Of a stretch of 64,000 bases of DNA, positions 55,219-64,000 are shown in pieces. The notes below the pieces were generated by a model, which was not told the DNA's origin, did not search any database, and saw only the letters and a list, made by a program, of their open reading frames with translations. Source of the DNA: JALORV01 sp963775635. Its GTDB lineage: Bacteria > Pseudomonadota > Gammaproteobacteria > Burkholderiales > Burkholderiaceae_F. The position numbers and the translations under genes were made by a program. Every line of letters starts with the position of its first letter. The first letter of the stretch is position 1. The DNA is taken from NCBI GenBank assembly GCA_963775635.1, contig CAVZJO010000012.1, positions 62,001-126,000 on the forward strand, in the 5' to 3' direction.

Positions 55219-56769
55219 TCAGCGCAGTAGTGCAAGCAGCCGCGGCTCGACCGAGACCGCGGCCATCAAGCCTCCCATCAGCGCGCCGGTGATGCCCGGA
55301 CAGCAGGCGTCCTGACCAGCGAGGAACAGTCCGCCGAGGGGAGTGCGAGGTCGCAGCGCATCGCTTAGAAAGCGCGCCGGCGAAGTGGTCAGCCCATACA
55401 TCGCGCCGTGCTCGGCGCCGGTGTAGGCGGCAACCGAAATCGGCGTCGACGACGTGACGTGCCGCACCATCGGCGCCAGTCGCGGGAAGTGGCGGCCAAA
55501 CTGTGCGAGCAGCCGCTGCTCGAGCTGGTGCTTCAGCTCCAGGTAGCCGGCCTCGCGCGCGTCGCCGCTCTTCATGCCCTCGCGTTCCCACGGGGCGAAG
55601 GCAGCCGGATCGACAAACGTGACGATCTCGCAGGTGTGCCGCTGCGAGTCGCCGGTCTGGTGCGTCGGGTCCTTCAGGCTCGGGAACGAGACGAACAGCA
55701 TCGGCGCATCGGTTTCAAGCAGCGGTCGACTCCACAGCCGGTCGACGTCCCAGCTCTCGTATACCCATTCATTGGCGCTGGTGGCGCCGCTGGAGGCGAT
55801 GTCTCCCTGCAGGCCGAGATAGAGGCCGACGTAGCCCACCGAGGGTTCGATGTCCAGGACATCGCGCGCCCAGTCGTAGTCAACCTCCTCCGACGGCAGC
55901 AGTCGCAGCGTTGTGCGCGCCCCGACATCGGACACGACAACGCTCGCATCGATCGTCGTCCCGTCGGCCAGCGTCACCCCCTGCACCCTCCCATCGGCGA
56001 CGCGGATGCTGGCGACCTCGGCGCTGGTTCGCAGGTCTCCGCCGGCGGCGCGGACCGTCGACGACAACTCCGCGGCGAACACGCCCGATCCGCCGACCGG
56101 ATACCACGCGCCGTCGAAATAGCTCGACATCACCACTGCATGCAGTGCGAAGGAAGCCTGACTGGGCCGCCCGCCGTGGTCGCCCCACTGAGCGGCGAGT
56201 ACCGCCTGCAGTCGCGGGTCGCCGACGCACTCCCGGATCACTTCCTGCAGCGAGCGTGCGACCCAGCGCTCGATGTCATCCTCCTTCCACCATTTCAGCC
56301 CGCGCGACACCAGTTGCGGCATCGAGTGGGCGGCAAACACGGCTTCGAGCGCCTTGCGCGCCTCGCGCATGTTGTCGAAGTAGCGGTCCAGACCTGCGGA
56401 CTCCGCAGGAAAGAGCGCCTTCAGCGTCTCCAGCAGCCTTGCGGCCGGGTGCTCGAATTCGACGGTCATGCCGGGAAAGTGAACGCGGTCATACACGGCG
56501 CCCATCGAGGCCATCGGGATGCCATGCGGCGTCAGCGCGTCGAACACCTTCTTGGCCGGTCCCGGCCGTCCGTCGGTCTCTCCCGCGCCGCCGATATAGT
56601 GGACGCCGACATTGAACCGGTAGCCGTCGCGCTCGAAGCTCTGCGACAGGCCGCCCAGTTGCGTATGACGTTCAAGGACCAGCACGCGCCGGCCCTCGCG
56701 TGCGAGCGCGGCGGCTGCCGACAATCCGCCGATGCCGGAACCGATGACGATCACATCCCAATGAGACAC
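55219..56769 (-). CDS. phytoene desaturase/RetSat/CrtISO-family FAD oxidoreductase
   Basis: A 516-residue flavoprotein. The N-terminal FAD motif VIGSGIGGLSAAAALAREGRRVLVLE is followed by GLSQSFERDGYRFNVGVHYIGG. The C-terminus has GLFLAGQDACCPGITGALMGGLMAA. This arrangement matches all-trans-retinol saturase/carotenoid isomerase relatives; the bacterial substrate is unknown. The GTG start at 56769 has GGGGAGG about 6 bases upstream. No carotenoid genes are nearby, so the role is open. Confidence 0.82.
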   Translation of the reverse strand: MSHWDVIVIGSGIGGLSAAAALAREGRRVLVLERHTQLGGLSQSFERDGYRFNVGVHYIGGAGETDGRPGPAKKVFDALTPHGIPMASMGAVYDRVHFPGMTVEFEHPAARLLETLKALFPAESAGLDRYFDNMREARKALEAVFAAHSMPQLVSRGLKWWKEDDIERWVARSLQEVIRECVGDPRLQAVLAAQWGDHGGRPSQASFALHAVVMSSYFDGAWYPVGGSGVFAAELSSTVRAAGGDLRTSAEVASIRVADGRVQGVTLADGTTIDASVVVSDVGARTTLRLLPSEEVDYDWARDVLDIEPSVGYVGLYLGLQGDIASSGATSANEWVYESWDVDRLWSRPLLETDAPMLFVSFPSLKDPTHQTGDSQRHTCEIVTFVDPAAFAPWEREGMKSGDAREAGYLELKHQLEQRLLAQFGRHFPRLAPMVRHVTSSTPISVAAYTGAEHGAMYGLTTSPARFLSDALRPRTPLGGLFLAGQDACCPGITGALMGGLMAAVSVEPRLLALLR

Positions 56770-56824
56770 GGTCCACCTCCCCTTCCTACTCTGCCCCGAG
56801 TGCGATGCCCCGTGTTGACCGCGG

Positions 56825-57826
56825 TCAGCCGTCCAGGGCGAGCAACGCGAATGAAGCCAGCCAGTGCGTCGCGACGTAGTCGCCGGTAGTGGCGGCCGGC
56901 AGCGATGCGGCCAGGTGGCGGTCGATCGCGCGCTGCACCGGCACCTGCAACTTGGCGGGAAGGTCATCGTGCAGTTGCCGCCAGCACCAAGCCCGCGACA
57001 GGTTGACACCGTGCAGGTGGACGATCTTGGCGTCGTGGCTGTCGCTGACCGCCACCGGAGCGAGCCAGCTTGCCAGCCCGTCATCGGCCGGCCGGAATAC
57101 GTCCCACCAGTCGGCAAAGTCGCAGCCCGCCGTGACGCGCTTCATCAGTGCGGCCTCCACCAGCCCCGCCGACAGGAAGTCGTCGCCGCCAGGCTCGAAT
57201 GAAGCCGGATAAAGGCGGTCGCGCGCGAACCAGCGTTGCGCGCTGGATTCGATCGATTCGCGCAACGTTGCATGTTGGACCTCGTCGCACCAGTCGAGCG
57301 CGAGCAGCAGCGCGAACGCACTGTTGCCATGCGCGCCGGCACGGGTTGGGTAGGACGCGCGGCGCAGGAAATCGACGAAGCGATCGGCGATGGCGTCGGC
57401 CAGTGGGCGCACAGCGTCGCGCCAGCCGTTCGTCTCGGGCGCTACGCGTGCCAGCGACTGGAGTTCCGCCGCCAGCTTCAGCAGCCAGCCCCAGCCATAG
57501 GGCCGCTCGAAGGTCTGCCGATGAGGCCCTGCGAGTGTCGCCAGTTCGCCGGAGATGGCGGACGAAGTCAGCCGCGAATCCAGGTGAGCGCGCGTCGCAT
57601 GCACCAGGGGGTGTGCCGGAAAGCGATGCAGCAGTCGGGCCAACGTCCAGTGCATGTGCACGCACGAATGCCAGTCATAACTGCCCCAGAAGGCCGGATG
57701 CAGCGTGCGCGGCAAGGCCAGGTCGCGTTCGGCGGCCAGGACCTGGTCGAGCTTGTAGGGAAATTCGGTGGCGACGTTGGCCAGCGCGACGCGTGACAAC
57801 TGCAAGGCGAGATCGGGATTCAGCAT
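56825..57826 (-). CDS. DUF2891 family protein
   Basis: A 333-residue protein with the DUF2891 hallmark LHPAFWGSYDWHSCVHMHW near residue 40, PYGWGWLLKLAAEL in the middle and a terminal GDYVATHWLASFALLAL. The alternating helical pattern suggests an alpha/alpha toroid like that of glycoside-processing enzymes. Function is unknown. ATG 57826 is used, but a TTG at 57874 overlapping the upstream stop (TTGA) would add 16 residues and couple it to the DUF2807 gene. Confidence 0.78.
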   Translation of the reverse strand: MLNPDLALQLSRVALANVATEFPYKLDQVLAAERDLALPRTLHPAFWGSYDWHSCVHMHWTLARLLHRFPAHPLVHATRAHLDSRLTSSAISGELATLAGPHRQTFERPYGWGWLLKLAAELQSLARVAPETNGWRDAVRPLADAIADRFVDFLRRASYPTRAGAHGNSAFALLLALDWCDEVQHATLRESIESSAQRWFARDRLYPASFEPGGDDFLSAGLVEAALMKRVTAGCDFADWWDVFRPADDGLASWLAPVAVSDSHDAKIVHLHGVNLSRAWCWRQLHDDLPAKLQVPVQRAIDRHLAASLPAATTGDYVATHWLASFALLALDG

Positions 57827-57870
57827 GCGCAGTAGCGTACCGCCGGACGCAGACTGCGCGACCGTCGCCT

Positions 57871-58635
57871 TCAATGCGCCTTGCGCACCTCGCCCGAGCC
57901 AGCGATGCTCTTCTTGATCATCGGCGTGCCGCGATAGATCACGTCGCCAGAGCCGGCGATCGAAACGGTCAGCAGGGATTCGGCATGAACGCGCGCGTCA
58001 CCGCTGCCGGCGATGCGGACCTTGATCGACTGTCCGACCAGCTCGGCTGCCCGCACGTCGCCACTGCCCGCAATGCTGTATCCCTGTTCAGCCGCGCGCC
58101 CCTTGGCGGTGAAATTGCCACTGCCCGAGATGGCAACACCCAGCACATCGACATCGATGCGCCCGACTCGTACGTCACCGTTACCGGACATCGACACGGC
58201 AAGCAGCGGACCGCTCAGGACATCGGCACTGACGTCGCCGGAGCCGTGCTGCGAGAGTTCGCTGATCGCCTTGAATTCGACAATGACCTTGGGCGCGTGC
58301 CGGCTCTTGAAGCCGGCTCCCGGCCGGACCGCGATAGCGAGGGTCGGCGTCGCGTCACCGACTACCAGCGTTTCGATCAACCCGGTGAGGTTGTCGTCGA
58401 AATGAATCGTGACCTGCTCGCGGCCGGATGCCTTCAGCTGGACCTCGATCGGACCGTTGATGCGGATAGCGGAAAACGGAGCAAGGGAACGAACCTCGTC
58501 GGTAACTCGGCCGGAGCCATCAATCCGGCTGCTGGACGACCCGACGGTCACGGTACCGCCGAGCATCAGCGGCACCGGCTGCGCGAGGGAAGGGCCCGCC
58601 AGCGCGAGCATCAACATCAGGATCAGCAGTCTCAT
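57871..58635 (-). CDS. exported DUF2807 (GIN-domain) protein
   Basis: A 254-residue protein with a signal peptide (about residues 1-18, ending LAQ). A repetitive beta-helix follows, built from short turns reading GSGDV, GNGDV or GSGNF at roughly 20-residue spacing, the pattern of the DUF2807 putative auto-transporter adhesin head domain. It is probably periplasmic or surface-exposed; a binding partner is unknown. The ATG at 58635 fits the signal peptide. It is likely co-transcribed with the DUF2891 gene downstream. Confidence 0.82.
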   Translation of the reverse strand: MRLLILMLMLALAGPSLAQPVPLMLGGTVTVGSSSSRIDGSGRVTDEVRSLAPFSAIRINGPIEVQLKASGREQVTIHFDDNLTGLIETLVVGDATPTLAIAVRPGAGFKSRHAPKVIVEFKAISELSQHGSGDVSADVLSGPLLAVSMSGNGDVRVGRIDVDVLGVAISGSGNFTAKGRAAEQGYSIAGSGDVRAAELVGQSIKVRIAGSGDARVHAESLLTVSIAGSGDVIYRGTPMIKKSIAGSGEVRKAH

Positions 58636-58762
58636 CGAAAGGCCTTGTTCGATAGCCTGCATCGTGCCGGCCGGCCGCCGACGAAACACCCCTGGTGCGA
58701 CACACTGCATCGGCAGCACCCCGGACGGCATCGAAGAGCGACGGACGGCGCCGGTGCGACCG

Positions 58763-59914
58763 CTACTTCGACGGCGCCGCCGGGCCGGGCCGAGAGGCGT
58801 TGTCGTCCCGTGCACTGGTCAGCAGTTCCTGCGCCTCCTTCTGGCCACGAGCCGCGGACCGCGAAATCCACAGCACGGCATCGCGTTGGTTTGGCGCCAG
58901 ACCATCCTTGCCCGACAGCAACGCGATGCCCAGTTGATACGCGGCGCCCGGGTTGCCGCGCTCGGCGGCGCGCCGCAGCAGAGCTTCCGCCAGCGGCGGG
59001 TCCTTTGGTACACCGGCGGCACCGCGCAGATACAGGGTTCCCAGCATCCATTGCGCGTCGGCCAGACCCCGCTCCGCTGCCGGTGCCAGCAACGCCTTGA
59101 TGCGCGGACCGGCGTCGTCCGGCGGCGGGACGGCCCGTTGCAGGATCTGGGCGAGGAAATAGCGCGCCCACGCGGCGTCGGCCTCCACGTACGGGCGCAA
59201 TGTCGCCTCGGCATCCTTCAGTTGACCGGCGCGCGCCAGTTCGGCCGACTTCTGCAGTGCCTGCTCCGAGTAGCGCTGAAACGTGAGGCTCTCGAACGCG
59301 CGCTCGGCCTCGCGCGCAACGGATTCGTTCATCCCCGCGCGCGGACTGCGTTCGGATACACCCACCTCGACCAGCAAGCGCGCGTCGGTCGGATGGATGC
59401 ATGACAGTCCTCTCACGTTCAGAAAGCCGCGTTCCGCGTTTGCCTTGGCGGCATCCTTGCGCGGCGACCGGTCCTCGGGTTCACGCGCGGTGATCGTGTG
59501 GCGCGTACACCGGGTGCCGCCGTGACGAGTCAGCGTCTCCTCGTGCGCTCCTAGCACCCAGCGATCTCCAAGTCGCGCGTGGCGATCGCGGGTCGCTGCG
59601 AGCAATTCGCTGTCCGAGTCGATCGGCTTGTCGAGCAGTTCGCTCGAGATCACAAGCACCGCGGTGTGGACCTGCGCGGTTGAAAGGCTGCGACCCATGA
59701 CGCCACCACGCGGCGTGCTGGTGGCGACGAACCACTCCGGGTCGGCGGGCGTGGTGATGCCGAAGCCGATGAACGACCATGGAGTGCCGGGCGCACTCTG
59801 CGGAATCTGGGCCACGCTGTCGTCGCGTGCCGGCGGCGTGAGCTGCGCGGCAGCAGGCGCTCCCAGCGCGAGGCTGGTCGCGAGGACGAGGAGGGTGGGC
59901 AGTCGTTTCAACAT
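58763..59914 (-). CDS. exported Sel1-repeat (TPR-like) protein
   Basis: A 383-residue protein with a signal peptide (about residues 1-22, ending AAA). The N-terminal half is unassigned, with two Cys (in TRCTRH and LSCIHP). Three or four Sel1-like helical repeats follow from about residue 225 (AERGLADAQWMLGTLYLRG, AERGNPGAAYQLGIALLSG, AARGQKEAQELL). Sel1 repeats mediate protein contacts. The ATG at 59914 is preferred because the signal begins there. The tail is Pro/Ser-rich. Confidence 0.75.
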   Translation of the reverse strand: MLKRLPTLLVLATSLALGAPAAAQLTPPARDDSVAQIPQSAPGTPWSFIGFGITTPADPEWFVATSTPRGGVMGRSLSTAQVHTAVLVISSELLDKPIDSDSELLAATRDRHARLGDRWVLGAHEETLTRHGGTRCTRHTITAREPEDRSPRKDAAKANAERGFLNVRGLSCIHPTDARLLVEVGVSERSPRAGMNESVAREAERAFESLTFQRYSEQALQKSAELARAGQLKDAEATLRPYVEADAAWARYFLAQILQRAVPPPDDAGPRIKALLAPAAERGLADAQWMLGTLYLRGAAGVPKDPPLAEALLRRAAERGNPGAAYQLGIALLSGKDGLAPNQRDAVLWISRSAARGQKEAQELLTSARDDNASRPGPAAPSK

Positions 59915-60003
59915 CGCATGAGGCCGGTCGCGCATCATAGCCAGTGGGTGCGCATTGGCCGTGGAGCCCGACGTCGCGGCCTGGCCGACTGCGGATTCGC
60001 GGC

Positions 60004-63000
60004 TCAGGTGGTGGTCAGTTCGAAGCTGTCGTTGGCCGCCGTGACGGGAGCGCGGCCGGCCAGAAAGTCCGCCAGAGCGCGCGCCGTCGGTGTCGAGCGC
60101 CGGATCAGCTCCTCGGGGGCACACTGCGCAACCACCAGGCCGCCACCGCTTCCGCCCTCCGGACCGAGGTCGATGATCCAGTCGGCCTCGGCGATGATGT
60201 CAAGGTTGTGCTCGATGACCACCACCGTGTTACCGCCGTCCACCAGCCGGTGCAGCACGCGGATCAGCTTTTCGACATCCGCCATATGCAGCCCGACAGT
60301 CGGTTCATCGAGCACATACAGCGTTTTCGGGGCCCGCTGCCCTCGACGAGTCACATCGTCGCGAACTTTGGCCAGTTCGGTGACCAGCTTGATGCGCTGG
60401 GCCTCTCCTCCCGACAGGGTCGGCGACGGCTGCCCGAGCGTGAGGTAGCCGAGGCCGACATCCTGCAGCAAAGCGAGCGGATGCGCGATCGACCGGTGCG
60501 CTTCGAACAGCCGTGCCGCCTCGTCGATGTCCATCCGCAGCACGTCGCCGATCGATACGCCGCGCCACGTGATGGCGAGCGTGTCCTCGTTGAAGCGGGC
60601 GCCGCCGCAGACGTCGCACAGCACTTTCACGTCGGGCAGGAAGCTCATCTCAATGGTCCGCACGCCCTGTCCCTCGCACGCTTCGCAGCGACCGCCGGCC
60701 GTGTTGAACGAGAAGCGGCTCGCCGTGTAGCCGCGCGTGCGCGCCTCCAGTGTCTCGGCATACAGCCGCCGGATCGCATCCCAGAAGCCGACATAGGTGG
60801 CGGGGCACGACCGCGGTGTCTTGCCGATCGGCGTCTGATCGACTTCGAGCACCCGATCCAGCGCCTGCCACCCATCGAGCGCCGCGCAATTCCTCCAGTC
60901 GGTGTCCGGCTTGCGTTGTCCCACGACCTTCATCGCATTGGCGAGCAGCACATCGCGGGCGAGGGTGGACTTGCCGCTGCCTGATACTCCCGTCACCACC
61001 GTCAACCGTTCCAGCGGAAAGCCGGCATCGACGCGCCGGAGGTTGTGCATGCGGGCATCGCGCACTGCGAGCCGCGCCGTGGAACGGACGACAGGACGGC
61101 GAGGATGCAGTGGATGGACGAGCGGCGACTTCAGGAACGCGCCGGTCCGCGATTCCGCCGCACCCATCAGATCATCGACGCTGCCCTGCGCGACGACGCG
61201 GCCACCGCGCACGCCCGCGCCCGGACCGATGTCGATCAGGTGGGCCGCCCGACGTATCGTGTCCTCGTCGTGTTCGACGACCACGAGTGTGTTGCCCTTC
61301 GCTTGGAGCTTTTGCAGCGCATCCAGCAGGATGCGGTTGTCGCGCGGATGCAGTCCGATGGTCGGCTCGTCGAGCACGTAGGCGACGCCCTGCAGGTTGG
61401 ATCCGAGCTGCGCCGCCAGCCGGATACGCTGTGCTTCGCCGCCCGACAGCGTCGGCGCCGCGCGGTCGAGCGCCAGGTAGCCCAGCCCGACCTCCTGCAG
61501 GAACGACAGCCGCGAGCGGATCTCGGCCAGCGCATCGCGCGCGATCTCGGCAGCACGACCTGTCGTTGTCAGCTTGGCGAAGTACTCCGCGGCATCGGCG
61601 ACCGCCATCTCCGTCAGTTCGGCAATCGAGCGGCCGTCGAATCGGACCGCAAGCGCGGTCGGATTCAGGCGTGCGCCGTGGCACGACTCGCAGGCGACCG
61701 TGTCGCCCTCGAACCATGCGTTCCACCACACTTCTTCGCCGCTCTGTTCGGCGTCGAATCCGGCAAGCTTCAGGCCGGTTCCAAAGCAGGCTTCGCACCA
61801 TCCGTGCTTGCTGTTGTAGGAAAACAGCCGCGGATCGGGCTCGGCGAAGCTGGTGCCGCATGACGGACAGGCGCGCCGCGTCGAAAAGCTTCGCTGGTCG
61901 AGCCGTGGTCCCCAGTCGCCGCGCGAGATCGACTCCTCGAGCGAAGCGAGCGGCGCGACGACGGTCGCCACGCCATGGCCGTGTTCGAGCGCACCAGCGA
62001 GCGCTTGGCGCAGCCGGGCTTCGCTGCGCGGCTCGACGACCAGGTCTGCCACCGGCAGCTCGATCGTGTGTTCCTTGAACCGTTCGATGCGCGGGAATTT
62101 CGCGGTCGGCAAGAACACGCCGTCGACGCGCAGGTGAGAGTGGCCTCGTGCGGCTGCCCACTTTGCGAGGTCGGTGTAAACGCCCTTGCGGTTGACCACC
62201 AGCGGCGCCAGCACTCCGATGTGCTGTCCTCGCATATCCCGCATGACTTGCGCGACGATCGCGTCGAACGACTGCGGCGTCACCGGGACGCCGCAGTCTG
62301 GACAATGCTGCACGCCGAGCTTCACGTAGATGAGCCGCAGGAAGTGATAGACCTCGGTCAGCGTGGCGACCGTCGACTTGCGTCCGCCGCGCGAGGTGCG
62401 CTGCTCGATCGCCACGGTTGGCGGGATGCCATAGATCGCGTCGACGTCGGGCCGGCCTGCCGGCTGCACGATCGAGCGCGCGTACGCGTTCAGCGACTCC
62501 AGGTAGCGGCGCTGTCCCTCGTTGAACAGGATGTCGAATGCCAGCGTCGACTTGCCCGATCCCGAGACGCCGGTGATGACGGTGAAGGTCTCGCGCGGAA
62601 TCTCGACGTCGATCGACTTGAGGTTGTGCTCACGCGCATTGCACACCTCGATCACGTCGCGCCCCCGGCCGCGTCGTTCGCCGGCCACCGCCTGCAACGG
62701 GCGCCCGGCGTCGTAGTGGACCCGCGGTTCGTTGACGCGCGCGGTGTGTCCGGCGAGCGCCGTTCGATACGCGGCGAGTTCGCGGCCGGTATGCGAGCGT
62801 TCGATCGCGATCACGTCGTCGGGAGCGCCCGCCGCCAGCACCTCGCCGCCGGCATCACCGCCTTCCGGGCCGAGGTCGATCAGCCAGTCGGCGGCCGAGA
62901 TCACGTCCAGATTGTGTTCGATGACGACCAGCGAGTGACCCGCGGACAGCAGTTTGCGGAATGCCCGCATCAGCTTGGCGACATCGTCGAAATGCAGGCC

Positions 63001-64000
63001 GGTGGTCGGCTCGTCGAACAGAAACAGGGTGCCGCGTGTCGGCGGCTTGCCGCTGGCGGCTTCGGCGAGAAAACCTGCGAGCTTGAGTCGCTGCGCCTCG
63101 CCACCCGACAGCGTGGGTACCGGCTGCCCGAGCTTGACGTATTCGAGGCCGACGTCGACGAGCGGACCGAGCACGCGCGAGACTTCGGCATCCTCGCGAA
63201 AGAAGGCGAGCGCCTCGCTGACCGTCATCTCGAGCACGTCGGCGATGCTGGCGCGAAGATTTCCGCGGTCAACTGTCACCTCCAGCGTCTCCGACCGGAA
63301 GCGCTTGCCGTCGCAGTCAGGGCAGCGCAGATACACGTCGGAGAGGAACTGCATCTCGACATGCTCGAAACCGTTGCCGCCGCAGGTGGGACAGCGCCCG
63401 TTGCCGGAATTGAACGAGAATGTGCCGGGCGTGTAACCACGCTCCTTCGCTACGCGTGTCTTCGCGAAGATCGTGCGGATCGCATCGAACGCGCCGACAT
63501 AGCTCGCCGGGTTCGAGCGCGTGGTCTTGCCGATCGGCGACTGATCGACGAATGCGACATTGTCGAGCCAGTCGTCACCGAGCAGGCGGTCGTATGCGCC
63601 GGGCGCCTCGGTCGATTTCCCCTTGGCCTTGGCCAGCGCCGGGTACAGCACATCCTGGATCAGCGTCGACTTGCCGCTGCCCGACACGCCGGTCACGCAC
63701 ACCAGCCGCCTGAGCGGGATCTCGACGTCGATTGCTTTCAGGTTGTGTTCGCGCACGCCTTGCAGCACAACCCGCGGCGCGTTCGCGGTTACCGGCAGCG
63801 GCCGCGTTGTGTCGACTGATTGGCGACCGCCCAGATAGCGGCCGGTCAGGGTTTCGGCATGGACCAGCTCGGCGGCAGTGCCGTTGAACACGATCGAGCC
63901 GCCGCGCTCGCCCGGCCCGGGCCCCATGTCGAGCACACGATCGGCAGCGAGCATGACCTGCGGATCGTGCTCGACCACGACCAGGGAGTTGCCGGCACTG
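60004..64000 (-). CDS. uvrA: oversized UvrA (tandem UvrA units), 5' end outside the window
   Basis: The visible 1332 residues already exceed a normal UvrA (about 940-1000) and the frame is still open at the window edge. Three Walker A motifs (GVSGSGKSTL, near 63662-63697, 62544-62578 and 60963-60997) and three LSGGEAQR signatures (near 63100, 61440 and 60405) are seen. The order is the end of one UvrA unit (to about 62760) followed by a complete second unit with the UvrB-interaction part (YGIPPTVAIEQR) and zinc-binding Cys clusters. UvrA finds bulky DNA lesions for UvrBC excision; a fused unit would act as a covalent dimer. Whether this is the main UvrA of the cell cannot be told. Confidence 0.88.
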   Translation of the reverse strand, partial: SAGNSLVVVEHDPQVMLAADRVLDMGPGPGERGGSIVFNGTAAELVHAETLTGRYLGGRQSVDTTRPLPVTANAPRVVLQGVREHNLKAIDVEIPLRRLVCVTGVSGSGKSTLIQDVLYPALAKAKGKSTEAPGAYDRLLGDDWLDNVAFVDQSPIGKTTRSNPASYVGAFDAIRTIFAKTRVAKERGYTPGTFSFNSGNGRCPTCGGNGFEHVEMQFLSDVYLRCPDCDGKRFRSETLEVTVDRGNLRASIADVLEMTVSEALAFFREDAEVSRVLGPLVDVGLEYVKLGQPVPTLSGGEAQRLKLAGFLAEAASGKPPTRGTLFLFDEPTTGLHFDDVAKLMRAFRKLLSAGHSLVVIEHNLDVISAADWLIDLGPEGGDAGGEVLAAGAPDDVIAIERSHTGRELAAYRTALAGHTARVNEPRVHYDAGRPLQAVAGERRGRGRDVIEVCNAREHNLKSIDVEIPRETFTVITGVSGSGKSTLAFDILFNEGQRRYLESLNAYARSIVQPAGRPDVDAIYGIPPTVAIEQRTSRGGRKSTVATLTEVYHFLRLIYVKLGVQHCPDCGVPVTPQSFDAIVAQVMRDMRGQHIGVLAPLVVNRKGVYTDLAKWAAARGHSHLRVDGVFLPTAKFPRIERFKEHTIELPVADLVVEPRSEARLRQALAGALEHGHGVATVVAPLASLEESISRGDWGPRLDQRSFSTRRACPSCGTSFAEPDPRLFSYNSKHGWCEACFGTGLKLAGFDAEQSGEEVWWNAWFEGDTVACESCHGARLNPTALAVRFDGRSIAELTEMAVADAAEYFAKLTTTGRAAEIARDALAEIRSRLSFLQEVGLGYLALDRAAPTLSGGEAQRIRLAAQLGSNLQGVAYVLDEPTIGLHPRDNRILLDALQKLQAKGNTLVVVEHDEDTIRRAAHLIDIGPGAGVRGGRVVAQGSVDDLMGAAESRTGAFLKSPLVHPLHPRRPVVRSTARLAVRDARMHNLRRVDAGFPLERLTVVTGVSGSGKSTLARDVLLANAMKVVGQRKPDTDWRNCAALDGWQALDRVLEVDQTPIGKTPRSCPATYVGFWDAIRRLYAETLEARTRGYTASRFSFNTAGGRCEACEGQGVRTIEMSFLPDVKVLCDVCGGARFNEDTLAITWRGVSIGDVLRMDIDEAARLFEAHRSIAHPLALLQDVGLGYLTLGQPSPTLSGGEAQRIKLVTELAKVRDDVTRRGQRAPKTLYVLDEPTVGLHMADVEKLIRVLHRLVDGGNTVVVIEHNLDIIAEADWIIDLGPEGGSGGGLVVAQCAPEELIRRSTPTARALADFLAGRAPVTAANDSFELTTT

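Noticed and set aside
55408..56889. 493-codon plus-strand frame opposite the FAD oxidoreductase
   Set aside because: Antisense shadow; the minus strand shows FAD-binding motifs and a good ribosome binding site.
61975..63819. 614-codon open frame on the plus strand inside uvrA
   Set aside because: Antisense shadow of uvrA; composition is typical of reversed codons and no motif is present.

Overview
This is a GC-rich chromosomal segment of a betaproteobacterium, most likely of the order Burkholderiales. The 16S rRNA gene, the rrn layout (16S - tRNA-Ile(GAT) - tRNA-Ala(TGC) - 23S - 5S), the rpe-gph-trpEGDC gene order, a PHA phasin-like gene and the abundance of peptide ABC transporters all fit this. 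I do not assign a genus. No phage, CRISPR array or defence island is visible; the only mobile element is one IS3-family insertion sequence.

Layout. 1-4.8 kb: the broken 3' end of an OPT-family transporter, a small lipoprotein, a large repeat-containing exported protein (heavily frameshifted) and a bestrophin-like (DUF4239) membrane protein. 4.8-8.6 kb: a UbiH-type hydroxylase, a DsbC-type disulfide isomerase, MltA, a tiny membrane protein and ApaG. 8.7-15.4 kb: a tightly packed operon rpe-gph-[Trp-rich leader peptide]-trpE-trpG-trpD-GNAT-trpC-ung. 15.4-24.6 kb, mostly minus strand: M61 peptidase, DUF599, phasin, APC permease, exported methyltransferase, a two-subunit molybdenum hydroxylase and an AcuI/YhdH-type reductase. 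24.8-29.8 kb: protoporphyrinogen oxidase, a PAS/GAF/GGDEF/EAL protein and an enoyl-CoA hydratase.

30-35.5 kb: a complete rRNA operon with a near-consensus promoter, boxA motifs, long processing stems around 16S and 23S, and a strong terminator. 35.6-36.9 kb: an intact IS3-family element with a 4-bp target duplication (ATTG), ending 38 bp upstream of a NiCoT nickel/cobalt permease gene. 37.9-42.6 kb: penicillin-acylase-like hydrolase, an NAD(P)-binding protein, a membrane-anchored unknown and a DUF3047 lipoprotein. 42.7-55.2 kb: two consecutive Dpp/Opp-type ABC importer operons. The first is complete (B-C-D-F-A). The second (B-M20 hydrolase-C-lipoprotein-D-F) has no substrate-binding protein. 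55.2-64 kb, minus strand: a RetSat/CrtISO-like oxidoreductase, DUF2891, a DUF2807 (GIN-domain) protein, a Sel1-repeat protein, and the 3' two thirds of an oversized UvrA that carries more than one UvrA unit.

The sequence carries many single-base indels. trpD, ung, the M61 peptidase gene, hemG, one dppC and the M20 hydrolase each continue intact in the next frame after a +1 step. This looks like uncorrected sequencing error rather than gene decay. Gene ends given below follow the conserved protein across these breaks. The most interesting biological signal is an unlisted 33-codon leader peptide with five Trp codons between gph and trpE, which suggests tryptophan-responsive attenuation.
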